Shown here piece by piece: positions 9,899-18,322 of a stretch of DNA of 64,000 nucleotides. The position numbers were made by a program, and so were the translations under genes. The number at the start of each line of letters is the position of its first letter. Position 1 is the first letter of the stretch. The DNA is from Geomonas paludis. GTDB lineage: Bacteria; Desulfobacterota; Desulfuromonadia; Geobacterales; Geobacteraceae. Under the pieces are notes generated by a model. It made no database searches. It was not told the origin of the DNA and was given only the letters and a program-made list of their open reading frames with translations. The stretch lies in contig NZ_BLXY01000013.1 in the NCBI RefSeq assembly GCF_014193585.1, positions 30,725-94,724 on the forward strand, written 5' to 3'.

Positions 9899-11161
9899 AT
9901 GGAGCCGCGCAAGCTGTTGCAGCAGATGTTTGAAGCCGCCGTTTTGTCGGCGCGTCCCGAGTACTGCCTGGCGCGCCACCTACCGGCGCCGCCCAAGGGG
10001 AGGCTCGTCGTGGTCGGAGCGGGGAAGGCGTCGGCAGCCATGGCGCATGCCTTCGAAGACGCCTGGAGCGGCGAGATTTCCGCGGGGCTCGTGGTGACGC
10101 GCTACGGCTACGAGGTGCCCTGCCGGTACATCGAGGTGGTGAGCGCCGCGCATCCGGTCCCGGACCAGGCGGGATGCGCTGCGGCGGCAAGGATGCTCGA
10201 ACTGGTGCGCGGCCTTAGCCCGGAAGACCTCGTTATCTGCCTTATTTCCGGCGGCGGTTCGGCCCTGTTGCCGCTGCCCCTGCCGGGGGTGACCCTGGCG
10301 CACAAGCAGGAGCTCTGCCGGGAGCTGTTGCGGTGCGGAGCCGGCATCTCCGAGATCAACTGCGTCCGGCGCCACCTCTCCGCCATCAAGGGAGGGAGGC
10401 TTGCCGCCGCCTGCCACCCGGCCCGCGTGCTTACCCTGGCCATTTCCGATGTTCCCGGCGATGATCCTGCCGACATCGCCTCCGGACCCACCGTAGGTGA
10501 CCCCACCACCTGTGCCGATGCGCTCGCCATCGTGGACCGTTACCGCATCCGGCTGCCCGACTCGTTGCGCGCGTGTCTCGAGTCCGGGCGCGGGGAATCG
10601 GTGCCGCCGGACGACCCGCGCCTGGGCGGCGCCCGGTTCCGCCTGGTCGCCACGCCGCAGGCGGCCCTGGAAGCGGCGGCGCAGGTCGCGCAAGCCAACG
10701 GCATCGCCGCGCACATCCTCAGCGACCGCATCGAAGGTGAATCGAGGGAGGTGGGGAAGGCGCTGGGGGCGCTGGCGCTGCAGGTGGCGCGGCGCGGGCA
10801 GCCCTTCGCCGCGCCCTGCGTCCTGTTGTCGGGAGGGGAGACCACGGTGACGGTGCGCGGCGGCGGACGCGGCGGACCCAACGTGGAGTTTCTGTTGGCG
10901 CTCGCGCTGGCGCTGCAAGGTGAAAAGGGGATCTATGCGGTGGCGGGTGATACCGACGGGGTGGACGGACAGGAAGAGACAGCGGGGGGCTTCGTGAGCC
11001 CTGACCTCTTGGCGCGGGCGTGGCAACTGGGGATCAACCCCAGGCAAAGCCTCGACGACAACGACGGGCACGGCTTCTTTGCTACCCTCGGCGAAAGACT
11101 GGTTACCGGCCCCACGCTCACCAACGTGAACGATTTCAGGGCCATTCTCGTTACCGGCTGA
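9899..11161 (+). CDS. glycerate kinase, GckA/TtuD (MOFRL) type
   Basis: About 420 aa from the ATG at 9899, which follows GGAGG; a longer in-frame start at 9821 lacks a ribosome site. It has the N-terminal signature VVVGAGKASAAMAHAFE, the LISGGGSALLPLP loop, SDVPGDDPADIASGPT, and the C-terminal MOFRL region (LSGGETTVTV ... GDTDGVDG). The family phosphorylates D-glycerate to 2-phosphoglycerate (or the 3-phospho isomer in some members), feeding lower glycolysis. The neighbouring genes give no further pathway context. The stop codon abuts the convergent next gene. Confidence 0.92.
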   Translation: MEPRKLLQQMFEAAVLSARPEYCLARHLPAPPKGRLVVVGAGKASAAMAHAFEDAWSGEISAGLVVTRYGYEVPCRYIEVVSAAHPVPDQAGCAAAARMLELVRGLSPEDLVICLISGGGSALLPLPLPGVTLAHKQELCRELLRCGAGISEINCVRRHLSAIKGGRLAAACHPARVLTLAISDVPGDDPADIASGPTVGDPTTCADALAIVDRYRIRLPDSLRACLESGRGESVPPDDPRLGGARFRLVATPQAALEAAAQVAQANGIAAHILSDRIEGESREVGKALGALALQVARRGQPFAAPCVLLSGGETTVTVRGGGRGGPNVEFLLALALALQGEKGIYAVAGDTDGVDGQEETAGGFVSPDLLARAWQLGINPRQSLDDNDGHGFFATLGERLVTGPTLTNVNDFRAILVTG

Positions 11162-11491
11162 TCAGACCCGGCTCTCCGTCATCAGTTTCTTCATCACGAG
11201 GACCAGGAAGGCAACCGCGACGATGAGTGCCGTGTCTTCCAGCGATTGCCAGGGTTTGAAGGTCAAGGCAGAGTGGCTGTAGTAGTCGGAGACGTAGCGC
11301 GCCAGGCCGGCGAGCAGTGATACCAGGAGGGCGCCGCGCCGTCCTCCCTGCCAGGCAATGAGGGACACCGGGGCGAGGTAAAAGAGCAGCAGTGAGTAGT
11401 CGCCGGTCAGGTAGTCGACGTACCCCAGCAACACGACCAGCACATATCCCGCCGTTACCCATCCCCGCCCGGCGTTGAGAACCTTCCGCAT
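11162..11491 (-). CDS. small integral membrane protein of unknown function
   Basis: 109 aa with about three hydrophobic segments (roughly 13-28, 33-62 and 85-100). It resembles the short membrane modules found at the N-terminus of some bacterial sensor proteins, but no output domain follows. It is convergent with the glycerate kinase gene with no gap. Function not recognised. Confidence 0.6.
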   Translation of the reverse strand: MRKVLNAGRGWVTAGYVLVVLLGYVDYLTGDYSLLLFYLAPVSLIAWQGGRRGALLVSLLAGLARYVSDYYSHSALTFKPWQSLEDTALIVAVAFLVLVMKKLMTESRV

Positions 11492-11558
11492 GATACACCC
11501 CTGAGGTGCCCCGGCGCGGGGCGAGTCGCTACTTTACAGCGTGCTGCCTGGTGAAACT

Positions 11559-11595
11559 AAAAAAGCCGCCCGATGTCGAGCAACGGGCGGCTTTT
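11559..11595 (-). terminator. Rho-independent terminator
   Basis: A 12-bp stem (AAAAGCCGCCCG / CGGGCGGCTTTT) with T-runs on both strands lies 22 bp downstream of the Ala/Lys-rich exported protein gene on the minus strand. It could act in both directions. Confidence 0.85.
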
Positions 11596-11617
11596 GATGC
11601 TGCAGGTAAAAACTGGA

Positions 11618-11863
11618 TTACTTCGCAGCCGGAGCAGCCGGAGCGGCCGGTGCAGCCGGAGCAGCTTCTTTCTTCTCGGCTTTCTTAGCAGCTTTCTTTG
11701 CTTTTTTCTTCTTAGCAGCTTTCTTCACCGGAGCTTTTTCTTCTTTTTTCACTTCAGCAGCCGGAGCGGCCGGAGCAGCCGGAGCAGCGTCAGCAGCGAA
11801 AACAACACCAGCGAAAGCAACAGCAACGAGAGCAGCAACTACGGAAGAGACGATCTTTTTCAT
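11618..11863 (-). CDS. exported Ala/Pro/Lys-rich low-complexity protein
   Basis: 81 aa. A signal peptide (MKKIVSSVVAALVAVAFAGVVFA) is followed by alternating blocks of Ala-Pro repeats and Lys-rich stretches (KKAAKKKKAKKAAKKAEKK), giving a highly basic, unstructured mature peptide. A Shine-Dalgarno GGAG precedes the ATG and a strong terminator follows. Such proteins are common in the periplasm of deltaproteobacteria, but I do not know a function. Confidence 0.7.
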   Translation of the reverse strand: MKKIVSSVVAALVAVAFAGVVFAADAAPAAPAAPAAEVKKEEKAPVKKAAKKKKAKKAAKKAEKKEAAPAAPAAPAAPAAK

Positions 11864-12078
11864 TTGTGAATCTCCTGGTTTAAAGTTGGACTTCTTCCCT
11901 TTCTAGAGCATCAGTCGTGCCAGCGCGGTGGGGTGTGGCAACTTGCTGTTTTTACGTGAAGTCGGAGCAGCCGTGCCGCAGAAAGGGGCGCAAGGTTGCC
12001 TTATTTGCTTCAGCGGCTACCGCAAATGAGGCAAGACGCGATGCCTCGTCGTTCGCACGTTTCGCCGGTCGTCGCCGT

Positions 12079-12106
12079 TTGACTTGCGTCGGCAAGCTGT
12101 TATCAA
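12079..12106 (+). promoter_or_regulatory. candidate sigma-70 promoter for the small exported protein gene
   Basis: TTGACT, 16-nt spacer, TATCAA, about 40 bp upstream of the ATG at 12147. The -35 match is good and the -10 is moderate. Confidence 0.45.
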
Positions 12107-12146
12107 TTTAGCGTTCTACACTCACAAATCTCAGGGAGGAAACGGA

Positions 12147-12434
12147 ATGAAACTGATCGCAGCTTTAACGGGAATCACTCTGCTTGCCGCCAGCACTGTC
12201 TATGCAGCCCCCAAGACCTACCAGGTCACCGGTCCGGTGCTGGAAGTAAAGGACGACATGATCGTAGTGCAGAAGGGGAGCGAGAAGTGGCAGATCGCCA
12301 AGGACAAGGACACCAAGGTAACCGGTGACGTGAAGGTCGGCAGCAAGGTAACCATCATGTACAGCATGAAAGCCGCCAGCATCGAGGCCAAGGACGGTGC
12401 CGCCAAGCCGGAGAAAAAGGAGAAGAAAAAGTAG
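12147..12434 (+). CDS. small exported protein of unknown function
   Basis: 95 aa from the ATG at 12147, which follows GGGAGG; the longer in-frame start at 12084 would bury the signal peptide. A signal peptide (MKLIAALTGITLLAASTVYA) is followed by a compact beta-rich domain (TYQVTGPVLEVKDDMIVVQK ... VKVGSKVTIMYS) resembling small OB-like periplasmic proteins, and a Lys-rich tail. It is followed 54 bp later by another small exported gene in the same direction. Confidence 0.7.
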   Translation: MKLIAALTGITLLAASTVYAAPKTYQVTGPVLEVKDDMIVVQKGSEKWQIAKDKDTKVTGDVKVGSKVTIMYSMKAASIEAKDGAAKPEKKEKKK

Positions 12435-12488
12435 GCCGGCAAGCGGCGCGGCGGTGCACAGTGAGTGGACCATCAGGGAGGGGCTGAC

Positions 12489-12767
12489 ATGAAAGAGAAA
12501 AGCGTCATCTACAGCTTGCGGGTCGCGGCCTTTGCCGTGGTCTTTGTGGCAGGGTATGTCTGCGGCTCGATCACCGAGCAGAGGGCAAACGCCCAGATGG
12601 GAGACTTGGGGAGCGAACTGCTGCAGCGGGCGGCCGGCAGCGGCGGCGTGATCGGCAGCGTAGCCCAGCTGGGCACCACCATCACCGAAATGGAGAAGAA
12701 CGTAAGCGGCCTGCAGAAGAACATCGATACCCTGAAGAAGGTAAAGACGGCGCTGGGCGGCAAATAG
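12489..12767 (+). CDS. small membrane-anchored protein with coiled-coil tail
   Basis: 92 aa from the ATG at 12489 (GGGAGG upstream). A single N-terminal hydrophobic segment (VAAFAVVFVAGYVCGSI) is followed by a helical region with heptad-like spacing (ITEMEKNVSGLQKNIDTLKK). It is probably anchored in the inner membrane and probably shares a transcript with the gene at 12147. Function unknown. Confidence 0.65.
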   Translation: MKEKSVIYSLRVAAFAVVFVAGYVCGSITEQRANAQMGDLGSELLQRAAGSGGVIGSVAQLGTTITEMEKNVSGLQKNIDTLKKVKTALGGK

Positions 12768-12792
12768 GTCCTGTCACAGGCAGAAGTACAAT

Positions 12793-12820
12793 GTGGGCAC
12801 CCGCGGGCCGGGGTGCCCAC
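12793..12820 (+). terminator. probable terminator hairpin
   Basis: A perfect 10-bp stem (GTGGGCACCC / GGGTGCCCAC, 8-nt loop) lies 25 bp after the preceding stop codon, with only a weak T-rich tail (TTGTCGTTT). Confidence 0.6.
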
Positions 12821-13008
12821 TTGTCGTTTCACGTCACAACCGGCCCTGCGTATTCTTTCCCCTCGGCCGAACTTCTCCGCGGTGCGGACCTGCACCTGGC
12901 GCACCTTTAGGCCATCTGCACCGCGCTGCGCCACACCCAGTGCCATGGCGGTGAAGACCAGAGTGTCAGCCAGCAGTCAAGGACGGACAGGTGCGGAAAA
13001 GGTCTTCG

Positions 13009-13431
13009 TTATTTGCGCACTCCAAAGTACTCCAATAGCCACGTCTTGATTTCATCGCGTACCCGGCGAAACTCCGGCAGAACTTCCTCCTCGGTCCCGG
13101 CGCAGCGCGAAGGATCGTCGAAGCCGTGGTGGCTGCGCTGCGTGCCGCCGATGTAAAGCGGGCATTTGTCGTTGGCGTCTCCGCACAAGGTCACCACGTA
13201 GTCGAAACTCTCGCCGTCGAACTCGTCGAGGGTCTTGGACCGGTGCCCGGAAATGTCGATACCCATCTCCGCCAGGACCTTGACCGCCAGCGGGTTGACG
13301 CGCGTTGCCTCGGTCCCGGCCGAGTAGGCTTCGAACCTGTCGCCGAGGAAGTGGTTGGCCAGCCCCTCTGCCATCTGGGAACGGCAGGAGTTGTGGGTGC
13401 AAAGGAAAAGGATCTTTTTTGTAGGCTGCAC
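13009..13431 (-). CDS. arsC: arsenate reductase, thioredoxin-coupled (LMW phosphatase fold)
   Basis: 140 aa. The P-loop CTHNSCRSQ places the nucleophilic cysteine at C11, and the redox pair is C83 and C90 in TLCGDANDKCP. These are the three catalytic cysteines of the pI258/B. subtilis class, which reduces arsenate to arsenite using thioredoxin. The usual length is kept, so the enzyme should be active. It lies directly downstream of a truncated arsR and an intact operator palindrome. No arsenite efflux gene is visible next to it. Confidence 0.9.
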   Translation of the reverse strand: MQPTKKILFLCTHNSCRSQMAEGLANHFLGDRFEAYSAGTEATRVNPLAVKVLAEMGIDISGHRSKTLDEFDGESFDYVVTLCGDANDKCPLYIGGTQRSHHGFDDPSRCAGTEEEVLPEFRRVRDEIKTWLLEYFGVRK

Positions 13432-13449
13432 GGCTTCTCCGAATGTGGT

Positions 13450-13578
13450 TCAGCGGCTTGTAGCTGCAACAGCAACTGTGCCTGACACGCAGAGCTCTCC
13501 CGCGCCGAGCAGGAGCGCCAGGATGCGCAGTCGCGTTTCGTCCGCCAGTGACCTGTAGAGTAAGAGCAGATCTTTCAC
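13450..13578 (-). pseudogene. arsR: truncated ArsR-family repressor
   Basis: From a GTG at 13578 the frame reads MKDLLLLYRSLADETRLRIL then ALLLGAGELCV, a textbook ArsR N-terminus (first helices of the winged helix). It then runs into an unrelated tail (SGTVAVAATSR) and stops after 42 aa, where the family is normally about 100 aa. The recognition helix is missing, so it cannot bind DNA normally. The stop lies 18 bp before the arsC ATG, consistent with an internal deletion that removed the 3' part of arsR. Confidence 0.7.
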
Positions 13579-13584
13579 GGCGGC

Positions 13585-13612
13585 GACTATATCCGCCGAT
13601 GCGGATATAGTC
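13585..13612. promoter_or_regulatory. ArsR-type operator palindrome
   Basis: A perfect 12-bp inverted repeat (GACTATATCCGC / GCGGATATAGTC, 4-nt spacer) lies immediately upstream of the arsR remnant, where ArsR operators sit. It is intact although the adjacent repressor is broken. Confidence 0.65.
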
Positions 13613-13923
13613 AATCCTGAAGGGGACCATGTCGCTATGGTGCCGGTGGTCCGGTTCATAGCAGCTGTGCATGGTGTCGCAACCGCATCCCGTCTCACCG
13701 CTATCTACCTCTGACACCCCGGGGGGGCGCCGCTTCCCTAAGCTGCTGTATTGTGGGTAAAAAATAACAATTCCCGTGCTTGCCACGGGGAAAATTTCGG
13801 TAAGAATTCATGCCATCATTCAGGAACGCAGGCCCTTTCAGTGAGCATGGCATGACGTGGGGCCGGCCTGGTGGACTTCTGACACGGATGCGTGTCCAGT
13901 TGCCTGACACGGAGGTACAGACG

Positions 13924-15468
13924 ATGAAAGGAAACAAGACCACCCGGAGGGAATTTCTGGCACTGGCATCCGTCGGTGCTGTGGGAGCGTGCGCTGCGCT
14001 GCATCCCGCCTTGGCCAGGGCCGCCATGATGGGCGGCGGTACGGGTGGGGGCGGGATGGGTGGAACTGTCAGCGTCGTTGACCCTGCGCCAGGAGGAGCG
14101 TTCTACGACATTCCCGCCGCTGTCAAAGACGCTTCGGGTGTCTACGAACTCCAGGTGAAGCAGGCGCGGCTGAAGGTAAACGGAACGGCGGTGACGCTGC
14201 TTACCTACAACGGCATGTATCCTGGCCCCATGGTGACGGCCGCCAAAGGGGAAAAGCTAAAGGTCCGCCTGGTCAACATGCTTCCCAAGACCACCGCCAC
14301 CAATATCCTTGGGCATCCCCGCAACATCACCAACCTCCATACCCACGGGCTGCACGTATCTCCTTCCCTCATGTCGGACAACGTGATGCGCATGGCCGCC
14401 CCCGGGGCAACCCTCGACTACGAGTACGACCTTTCCTGCGAGGAACCCGGGCACCTCAACTTCTACCACCCCCACGTCCACGGGACGGTGGCCGAGCAGT
14501 ACTGGGGAGGTCTGGCCGGCCCGCTGGTGATAGCCGATGACGCAACAAGCCCCCTGGCCGGGGTGGAAACGCACGTAATGATGATCAAGGACCTCACCAT
14601 CGCAAGCGGCGTTCCCGAGCCGTACACCTCCACCTCCCAGTTCATGCACGGCAAGGAAGGGAAGCTGGTCATGATCAACGGCCGGGTGAACCCGGTGCTG
14701 AACATACGTCCGGGGCAGGTGCAGCGCTGGCAGATCGTGAACGCCTGCAACGCGCGTTACCTGAAGCTGGCCCTCGACCGGCACACCATGCAGTTGGTCG
14801 GCACCGACGGCGGCCTTCTGGACCGTCCCTACCCCCTCTCCACGATCATCCTGGCGCCTGGAGAGCGCATCGACGTGCTCGTGAAAGCCGACCAGGGAGG
14901 CGGCGCCTTCAAGCTGCTGTCATTGCCCTATGACCGCGGCGGGATGAGCGGTCTGCAGCAGATCACCCTGCTCACCCTTGCCTATTCCGGACTCCTGATG
15001 GACGACCGCATTCCCGCCACCATCAACCCGCAGGCGCAGAGGCAGACCATCGACCTCGCCATGCTGCCCCGCAAGCAGATCACCCTCGGCATGATGATGG
15101 GCAAGGGCTACATAAACGGCATCTCCTTCACCGGCATGAACAACTGCTACACCGCCATGTCCATGGTCGGGGACTATGAGGTGTGGGAGGTGTACAACAA
15201 CAGCGGCATGGACCACCCCTTCCACCAGCATGTGAACCCGTGCCAGGTGCTTTCGATCAACGGCGGGGATCCCGGATACGCCTCCCTGTACACGACCGCG
15301 CCGGCGTGGAAGGACGTTGTCAATATCCCCAAGATGGGGAGTGCGACCCTGCTGGTGCCGGTCAGGGACTACGACGGCATGACCATGTTCCACTGTCACA
15401 TCGTCGAACACGAAGACATCGGGATGATGGGCGCCTGGCACCTCATGTCCGGCCCAATGGGGATGTAA
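13924..15468 (+). CDS. Tat-exported multicopper oxidase
   Basis: About 514 aa from the ATG at 13924 (GGAGG upstream). A twin-arginine signal is present (TTRREFLALASVGAVGA). All four copper-binding clusters are visible: HTHGLHVSP, HPHVHGT, HPFHQHVNP and HCHIVEHEDIGMM. The last contains the His-Cys-His of type 1/type 3 copper. A Met/Gly-rich stretch follows the signal (MMGGGTGGGGMGG). It would oxidise a periplasmic substrate, perhaps Cu(I), Mn(II) or an organic compound, with O2; related proteins include CueO-like and bilirubin-oxidase-like enzymes. No copper transport genes are adjacent. Confidence 0.92.
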   Translation: MKGNKTTRREFLALASVGAVGACAALHPALARAAMMGGGTGGGGMGGTVSVVDPAPGGAFYDIPAAVKDASGVYELQVKQARLKVNGTAVTLLTYNGMYPGPMVTAAKGEKLKVRLVNMLPKTTATNILGHPRNITNLHTHGLHVSPSLMSDNVMRMAAPGATLDYEYDLSCEEPGHLNFYHPHVHGTVAEQYWGGLAGPLVIADDATSPLAGVETHVMMIKDLTIASGVPEPYTSTSQFMHGKEGKLVMINGRVNPVLNIRPGQVQRWQIVNACNARYLKLALDRHTMQLVGTDGGLLDRPYPLSTIILAPGERIDVLVKADQGGGAFKLLSLPYDRGGMSGLQQITLLTLAYSGLLMDDRIPATINPQAQRQTIDLAMLPRKQITLGMMMGKGYINGISFTGMNNCYTAMSMVGDYEVWEVYNNSGMDHPFHQHVNPCQVLSINGGDPGYASLYTTAPAWKDVVNIPKMGSATLLVPVRDYDGMTMFHCHIVEHEDIGMMGAWHLMSGPMGM

Positions 15469-15593
15469 AAGGATGATGGCGACATCAGGAGATGACTGGC
15501 ACGAGGACCTCGTGACAACGGTTCCCTGCTCTGCGATTATCCGGTACAATGTCAAGGCCGAATTCCGGTGCGTCGCCAGAGTAGGAGGGTGCT

Positions 15594-15989
15594 ATGCGGG
15601 AAGGTGACTACTACCATTTCGATGAAGAAGATCCCTGGGAAGGGGTGCGGCTTACCAAGGCGGCGATCCGGGCCCGGGCGACGCTGATCTTCTACACGGC
15701 GCTGGTAAGCGCGCCCTATGTTGCCCTGGTGGCCGCTGGCGGCTACGCCAGCGGGCTCATGTCCCACGAGGTGCTGGGGGTTGCCTGTTACACCGCCATG
15801 ATTTCATCCATCTTCTTTTTCGACACCCTGAGAAACGCTGCCCACGACTGTTTCGAAAGGGCACAGGAGGAGGGGTTGGTGACCTGCAGGGAAGGGATAC
15901 CCATCGTCGATCCCAGTTACCCGCACCGCCGCCTGGCCCGTCTGGCCTTCGCGATACGCGGGAGAGTCGTGCGCTCAGTACAGAAGTAA
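15594..15989 (+). CDS. small membrane protein of unknown function
   Basis: 131 aa with two hydrophobic segments (about 30-54 and 60-78) and charged termini. A good Shine-Dalgarno (AGGAGGG) precedes the ATG. It lies 125 bp downstream of the multicopper oxidase in the same direction, so they may share a transcript. Not recognised. Confidence 0.65.
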   Translation: MREGDYYHFDEEDPWEGVRLTKAAIRARATLIFYTALVSAPYVALVAAGGYASGLMSHEVLGVACYTAMISSIFFFDTLRNAAHDCFERAQEEGLVTCREGIPIVDPSYPHRRLARLAFAIRGRVVRSVQK

Positions 15990-15997
15990 TTGTAGGA

Positions 15998-16108
15998 AGG
16001 GACTGGCTCCGTTAGGTGCCTGTCCCTCTTGCGGGACGCTCCATTCCGTCCCCGCCCCCTTACCGAAACCTAAGGGGACAGGCACCTGGCGGAGCCAGTC
16101 CCCCCTTC
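15998..16108. repeat. imperfect inverted-repeat element of about 110 bp
   Basis: Long arms starting GGGACTGGCTCCG and GGTGCCTGTCCC pair with GGGGACAGGCACC and CGGAGCCAGTCCC at the other end. A shorter hairpin with the same GGGGACTGGCTC arm occurs at 62991-63021. It resembles a REP/MITE-type palindromic element. Confidence 0.6.
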
Positions 16109-16142
16109 GGTGAAGGACTTTAGGTTTGAAAGAGCCATAGAA

Positions 16143-16172
16143 AAAGGCCAGTCTTTGCGACTGGCCTTTTCG
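16143..16172 (-). terminator. terminator of the first entericidin-like gene
   Basis: Stem AAAAGGCCAGTC / GACTGGCCTTTT with a short loop and T-run on the minus strand, 20 bp after the stop codon. Confidence 0.85.
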
Positions 16173-16191
16173 TTTCGCTGCGGGACAGAAA

Positions 16192-16329
16192 CTATCGCCC
16201 GGAAGAATTTTCGATGGCCCTGCCACCGCTTTGCATGTCTTCGCCGACCCCCTTGACGGTGTGGCAGCCTGCCAGAGCCCAGAGAGTGGTCAGAGTGAGC
16301 ATGACTGCAGTTGCGACTTTACGTTTCAT
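16192..16329 (-). CDS. entericidin-like small lipoprotein (copy 1)
   Basis: 45 aa from the ATG at 16329 (GGAGGA upstream): a lysine start, a hydrophobic signal with the lipobox ALAGC, and the family tail CHTVKGVGEDMQSGGRAIE. This is the EcnA/EcnB pattern: tiny outer-membrane-associated lipoproteins linked in enterobacteria to a toxin-antidote pair and stress. A close paralogue lies at 17966-18103. Confidence 0.85.
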   Translation of the reverse strand: MKRKVATAVMLTLTTLWALAGCHTVKGVGEDMQSGGRAIENSSGR

Positions 16330-16429
16330 GATGTCCTCCTTTTCTGTTCTTGCAGAAGAACCGTTTGTTGTTGTATTGGCGACAGCTAATGTTATCACGA
16401 CCGCCCAAAGATCGCAAATAGCGTCTTGA

Positions 16430-17100
16430 GAGGGACGCCTATGGGGGCGGAGGCAAACCTGGCAGCATCAATTTAATGTTGCAGGGATGACGGTTGAATT
16501 GCGCGAGGCGGCAATGAAACTTTTGATGAGGCGTTTAAGCGCGAGATGAACCCGAGGGGATTTCTAGCGGCTTGCAGGTAAACGCGGGGAGGTCGTCTCT
16601 AAAAGAAGTACGACCGCTGTTAAAATGAAGCAGGCCATGGTTATTTTAAACCGGGTCTTGTTCGAATTGAAACAGGCCATGGTTATTTTAAACATTGTCA
16701 TGGTCGATTCAAAGCAGGGCCTGGTCAATTTGAGCGGAGTATCTAATTAATAACCCGGCCTTTCAACCGGCGTAGAAGTGGGGCTATTCCATTCCCCGTG
16801 AACCTATTTCACAATAAATGAACCCCAAGCGAGGTCCCAGTAATGGCCATTCTTTTTAAAACCGTGTGGATGGGATGTGCCAGACCCTGCCTTCATGTTC
16901 CATCACCTGCTTTTGGCATGTGCCGGCCTCCTTTTTTTATCTGCGGACCTTCTTTATTTTAAACACGCCCCTACATTAGAAAAAGCAGGTCTGCTTTAAA
17001 TTCAAGATACCCTTACATTAGTAAATGTAGTTCCTGTTTTTCGTACGACGATGGGGAGTGCGGAGGCGGCCCGGGTGCGCAGATGTTTGGTGCCCCAAAT
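16430..17100. other. gene-free stretch with degenerate tandem repeats; possible insertion-sequence remnant
   Basis: No convincing coding region. A 20-base segment CAGGCCATGGTTATTTTAAA occurs at 16631 and again at 16673, and a decayed third unit follows (about 16711-16735), giving a period of about 42 bp. Related A/T-rich blocks (TTTATTTTAAACACGCCCC, TGCTTTAAATTCAAG) appear near 16951-17010. Multiple internal subterminal repeats of this kind are typical of IS21-family ends, so this may be an IS relic that lost its transposase genes (inference). Confidence 0.4.
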
Positions 17101-17110
17101 GAATGAAAAA

Positions 17111-17154
17111 CCCCGACGTGGTCCCCACCTGACAAAGGTGTGGTTCCGTCGGGG
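17111..17154 (-). terminator. probable terminator of the 125-aa gene
   Basis: CCCCGACG / CGTCGGGG arms with an inner CCACCT / AGGTG pairing and a TTTTT run on the minus strand, 70 bp past the stop codon. Confidence 0.65.
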
Positions 17155-17223
17155 TATCTTTACGCATGGAAGGGTGATGGAGGGGCTAGCGAAGATGAGG
17201 TGATCGGTAGCACCTCGTGCTGT

Positions 17224-17601
17224 TTAGGATTGAGCGGGCTTTGCGGTCCTGCGAGCTTTCTTCCTGGTCTTGTAGGTGACCACGCCTGAATTGAGCAGGG
17301 CCTTCACATCGTTTTCATCTGCCATCACCGTGGCGTACCGCAAAATTTTCTGGATGCGCCCACTGAGGTTCTCACGCGCCGACTTCCGGGCTGCTATGTG
17401 CAGCCGGTTTCCCGTCAGTCCGCTTTCGTACATCTGCCGGTACCAGTCCGCGTCGTTTTGCAGCACTGTCTGCGACCCGAACTTGTGTTCGGGCCACCCG
17501 TTCTTGAAGAGCTCGAGGCTGAAAAGAACGGGGAAGAAGATGTTGATGTTTGCCAGGTAGATGGCGTCCGGGCCGGTTGAGTTGAAAACGTACTCGTTCA
17601 T
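17224..17601 (-). CDS. protein of unknown function
   Basis: 125 aa with a good Shine-Dalgarno (GGAGG) before the ATG. The C-terminus is strongly basic (YKTRKKARRTAKPAQS), suggesting nucleic-acid contact. No known motif, membrane segment or signal peptide is seen. It lies between two entericidin-like genes. Confidence 0.6.
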   Translation of the reverse strand: MNEYVFNSTGPDAIYLANINIFFPVLFSLELFKNGWPEHKFGSQTVLQNDADWYRQMYESGLTGNRLHIAARKSARENLSGRIQKILRYATVMADENDVKALLNSGVVTYKTRKKARRTAKPAQS

Positions 17602-17932
17602 GGCTTACCTCCGTGTCTTGGTGTGGTTGAACTCCTGTACAGGATCATTTCACCCGACGTGCCAAATTGGGCGTGTGGCGGAGGTGGATGATTATTAGCT
17701 TGTTTTAACACGTGTTTTTGCTGCCCTACTGCCTGCCACTTGAACACCGCTTTCACTCTCGCCTGTTCTCCGTTCGCACACCCAAGGGCAGGCGACGCCG
17801 GGTAAGTATCTAGCGGTATTAAAAAATCCTAAAAATGAACACGGGGTCAAAAGTTGAACTCGACAGTCCGGTGTGGGGTGAGACGGAGGGGGGGGATGGG
17901 GGGGGGAGGCGAGCAAGGAGTTAGTCACAAAA

Positions 17933-17960
17933 GAAAAGGCCGGTCGTCGTCGACCGGCCT
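17933..17960 (-). terminator. terminator of the second entericidin-like gene
   Basis: Stem AAGGCCGGTCG / CGACCGGCCTT with a T-rich tail on the minus strand, close behind the stop codon. Confidence 0.8.
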
Positions 17961-17965
17961 TGGGA

Positions 17966-18103
17966 TTATCTCCCTGAAGCCCTTTCAATGGCTCTTCCGC
18001 CGCTTTGCAGGTCCTCGCCAAAGCCTTTGACCGTGTGGCACCCGGTCAAGGTCCACATGCAGGCGAGTATAACGGCTACGGCAGCAGCTATTTTCCGCTT
18101 CAT
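17966..18103 (-). CDS. entericidin-like small lipoprotein (copy 2)
   Basis: 45 aa from the ATG at 18103 (AAAGGAGAG upstream). Lipobox TLTGC and tail CHTVKGFGEDLQSGGRAIE, nearly identical to the copy at 16192-16329. It is the last chromosomal gene before the island junction. The two genes have similar terminators, so the gene-terminator unit was probably duplicated together. Confidence 0.85.
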   Translation of the reverse strand: MKRKIAAAVAVILACMWTLTGCHTVKGFGEDLQSGGRAIERASGR

Positions 18104-18283
18104 CGTTCTCTCCTTTCCTGAGGGCCTGCGAGACCCACACTTCATTCTCAAGTTACCTGACGCATAATGCGATACCTACTGGCACAACTTCTCTCATTAT
18201 AACCAAAAGAATTGTCCCAGTTAAGGAGAAATGTGGACTGGAACAGAAAGCAGGACCGTTCTTCCCTTGATCGGATGAGATAG

Positions 18284-18316
18284 AAAAAGAAAGGCCAGTC
18301 ACTATGACTGGCCTTT
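18284..18316 (-). terminator. probable ancestral tRNA-Ser terminator, now stranded on the far side of the island
   Basis: A perfect 12-bp stem (AAAGGCCAGTCA / TGACTGGCCTTT, 3-nt loop) with TTTTT on the minus strand. It begins 8 nt beyond the 3'-CCA position of the left att copy, i.e. exactly where a terminator would sit behind the tRNA-Ser gene before insertion. Confidence 0.75.
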
Positions 18317-18322
18317 CTTTTT

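Noticed and set aside
16622..16740. CRISPR-like repeats near the left flank
   Set aside because: Only two good copies, repeat and spacer are not distinct, and the third unit is decayed; an IS relic is more likely.
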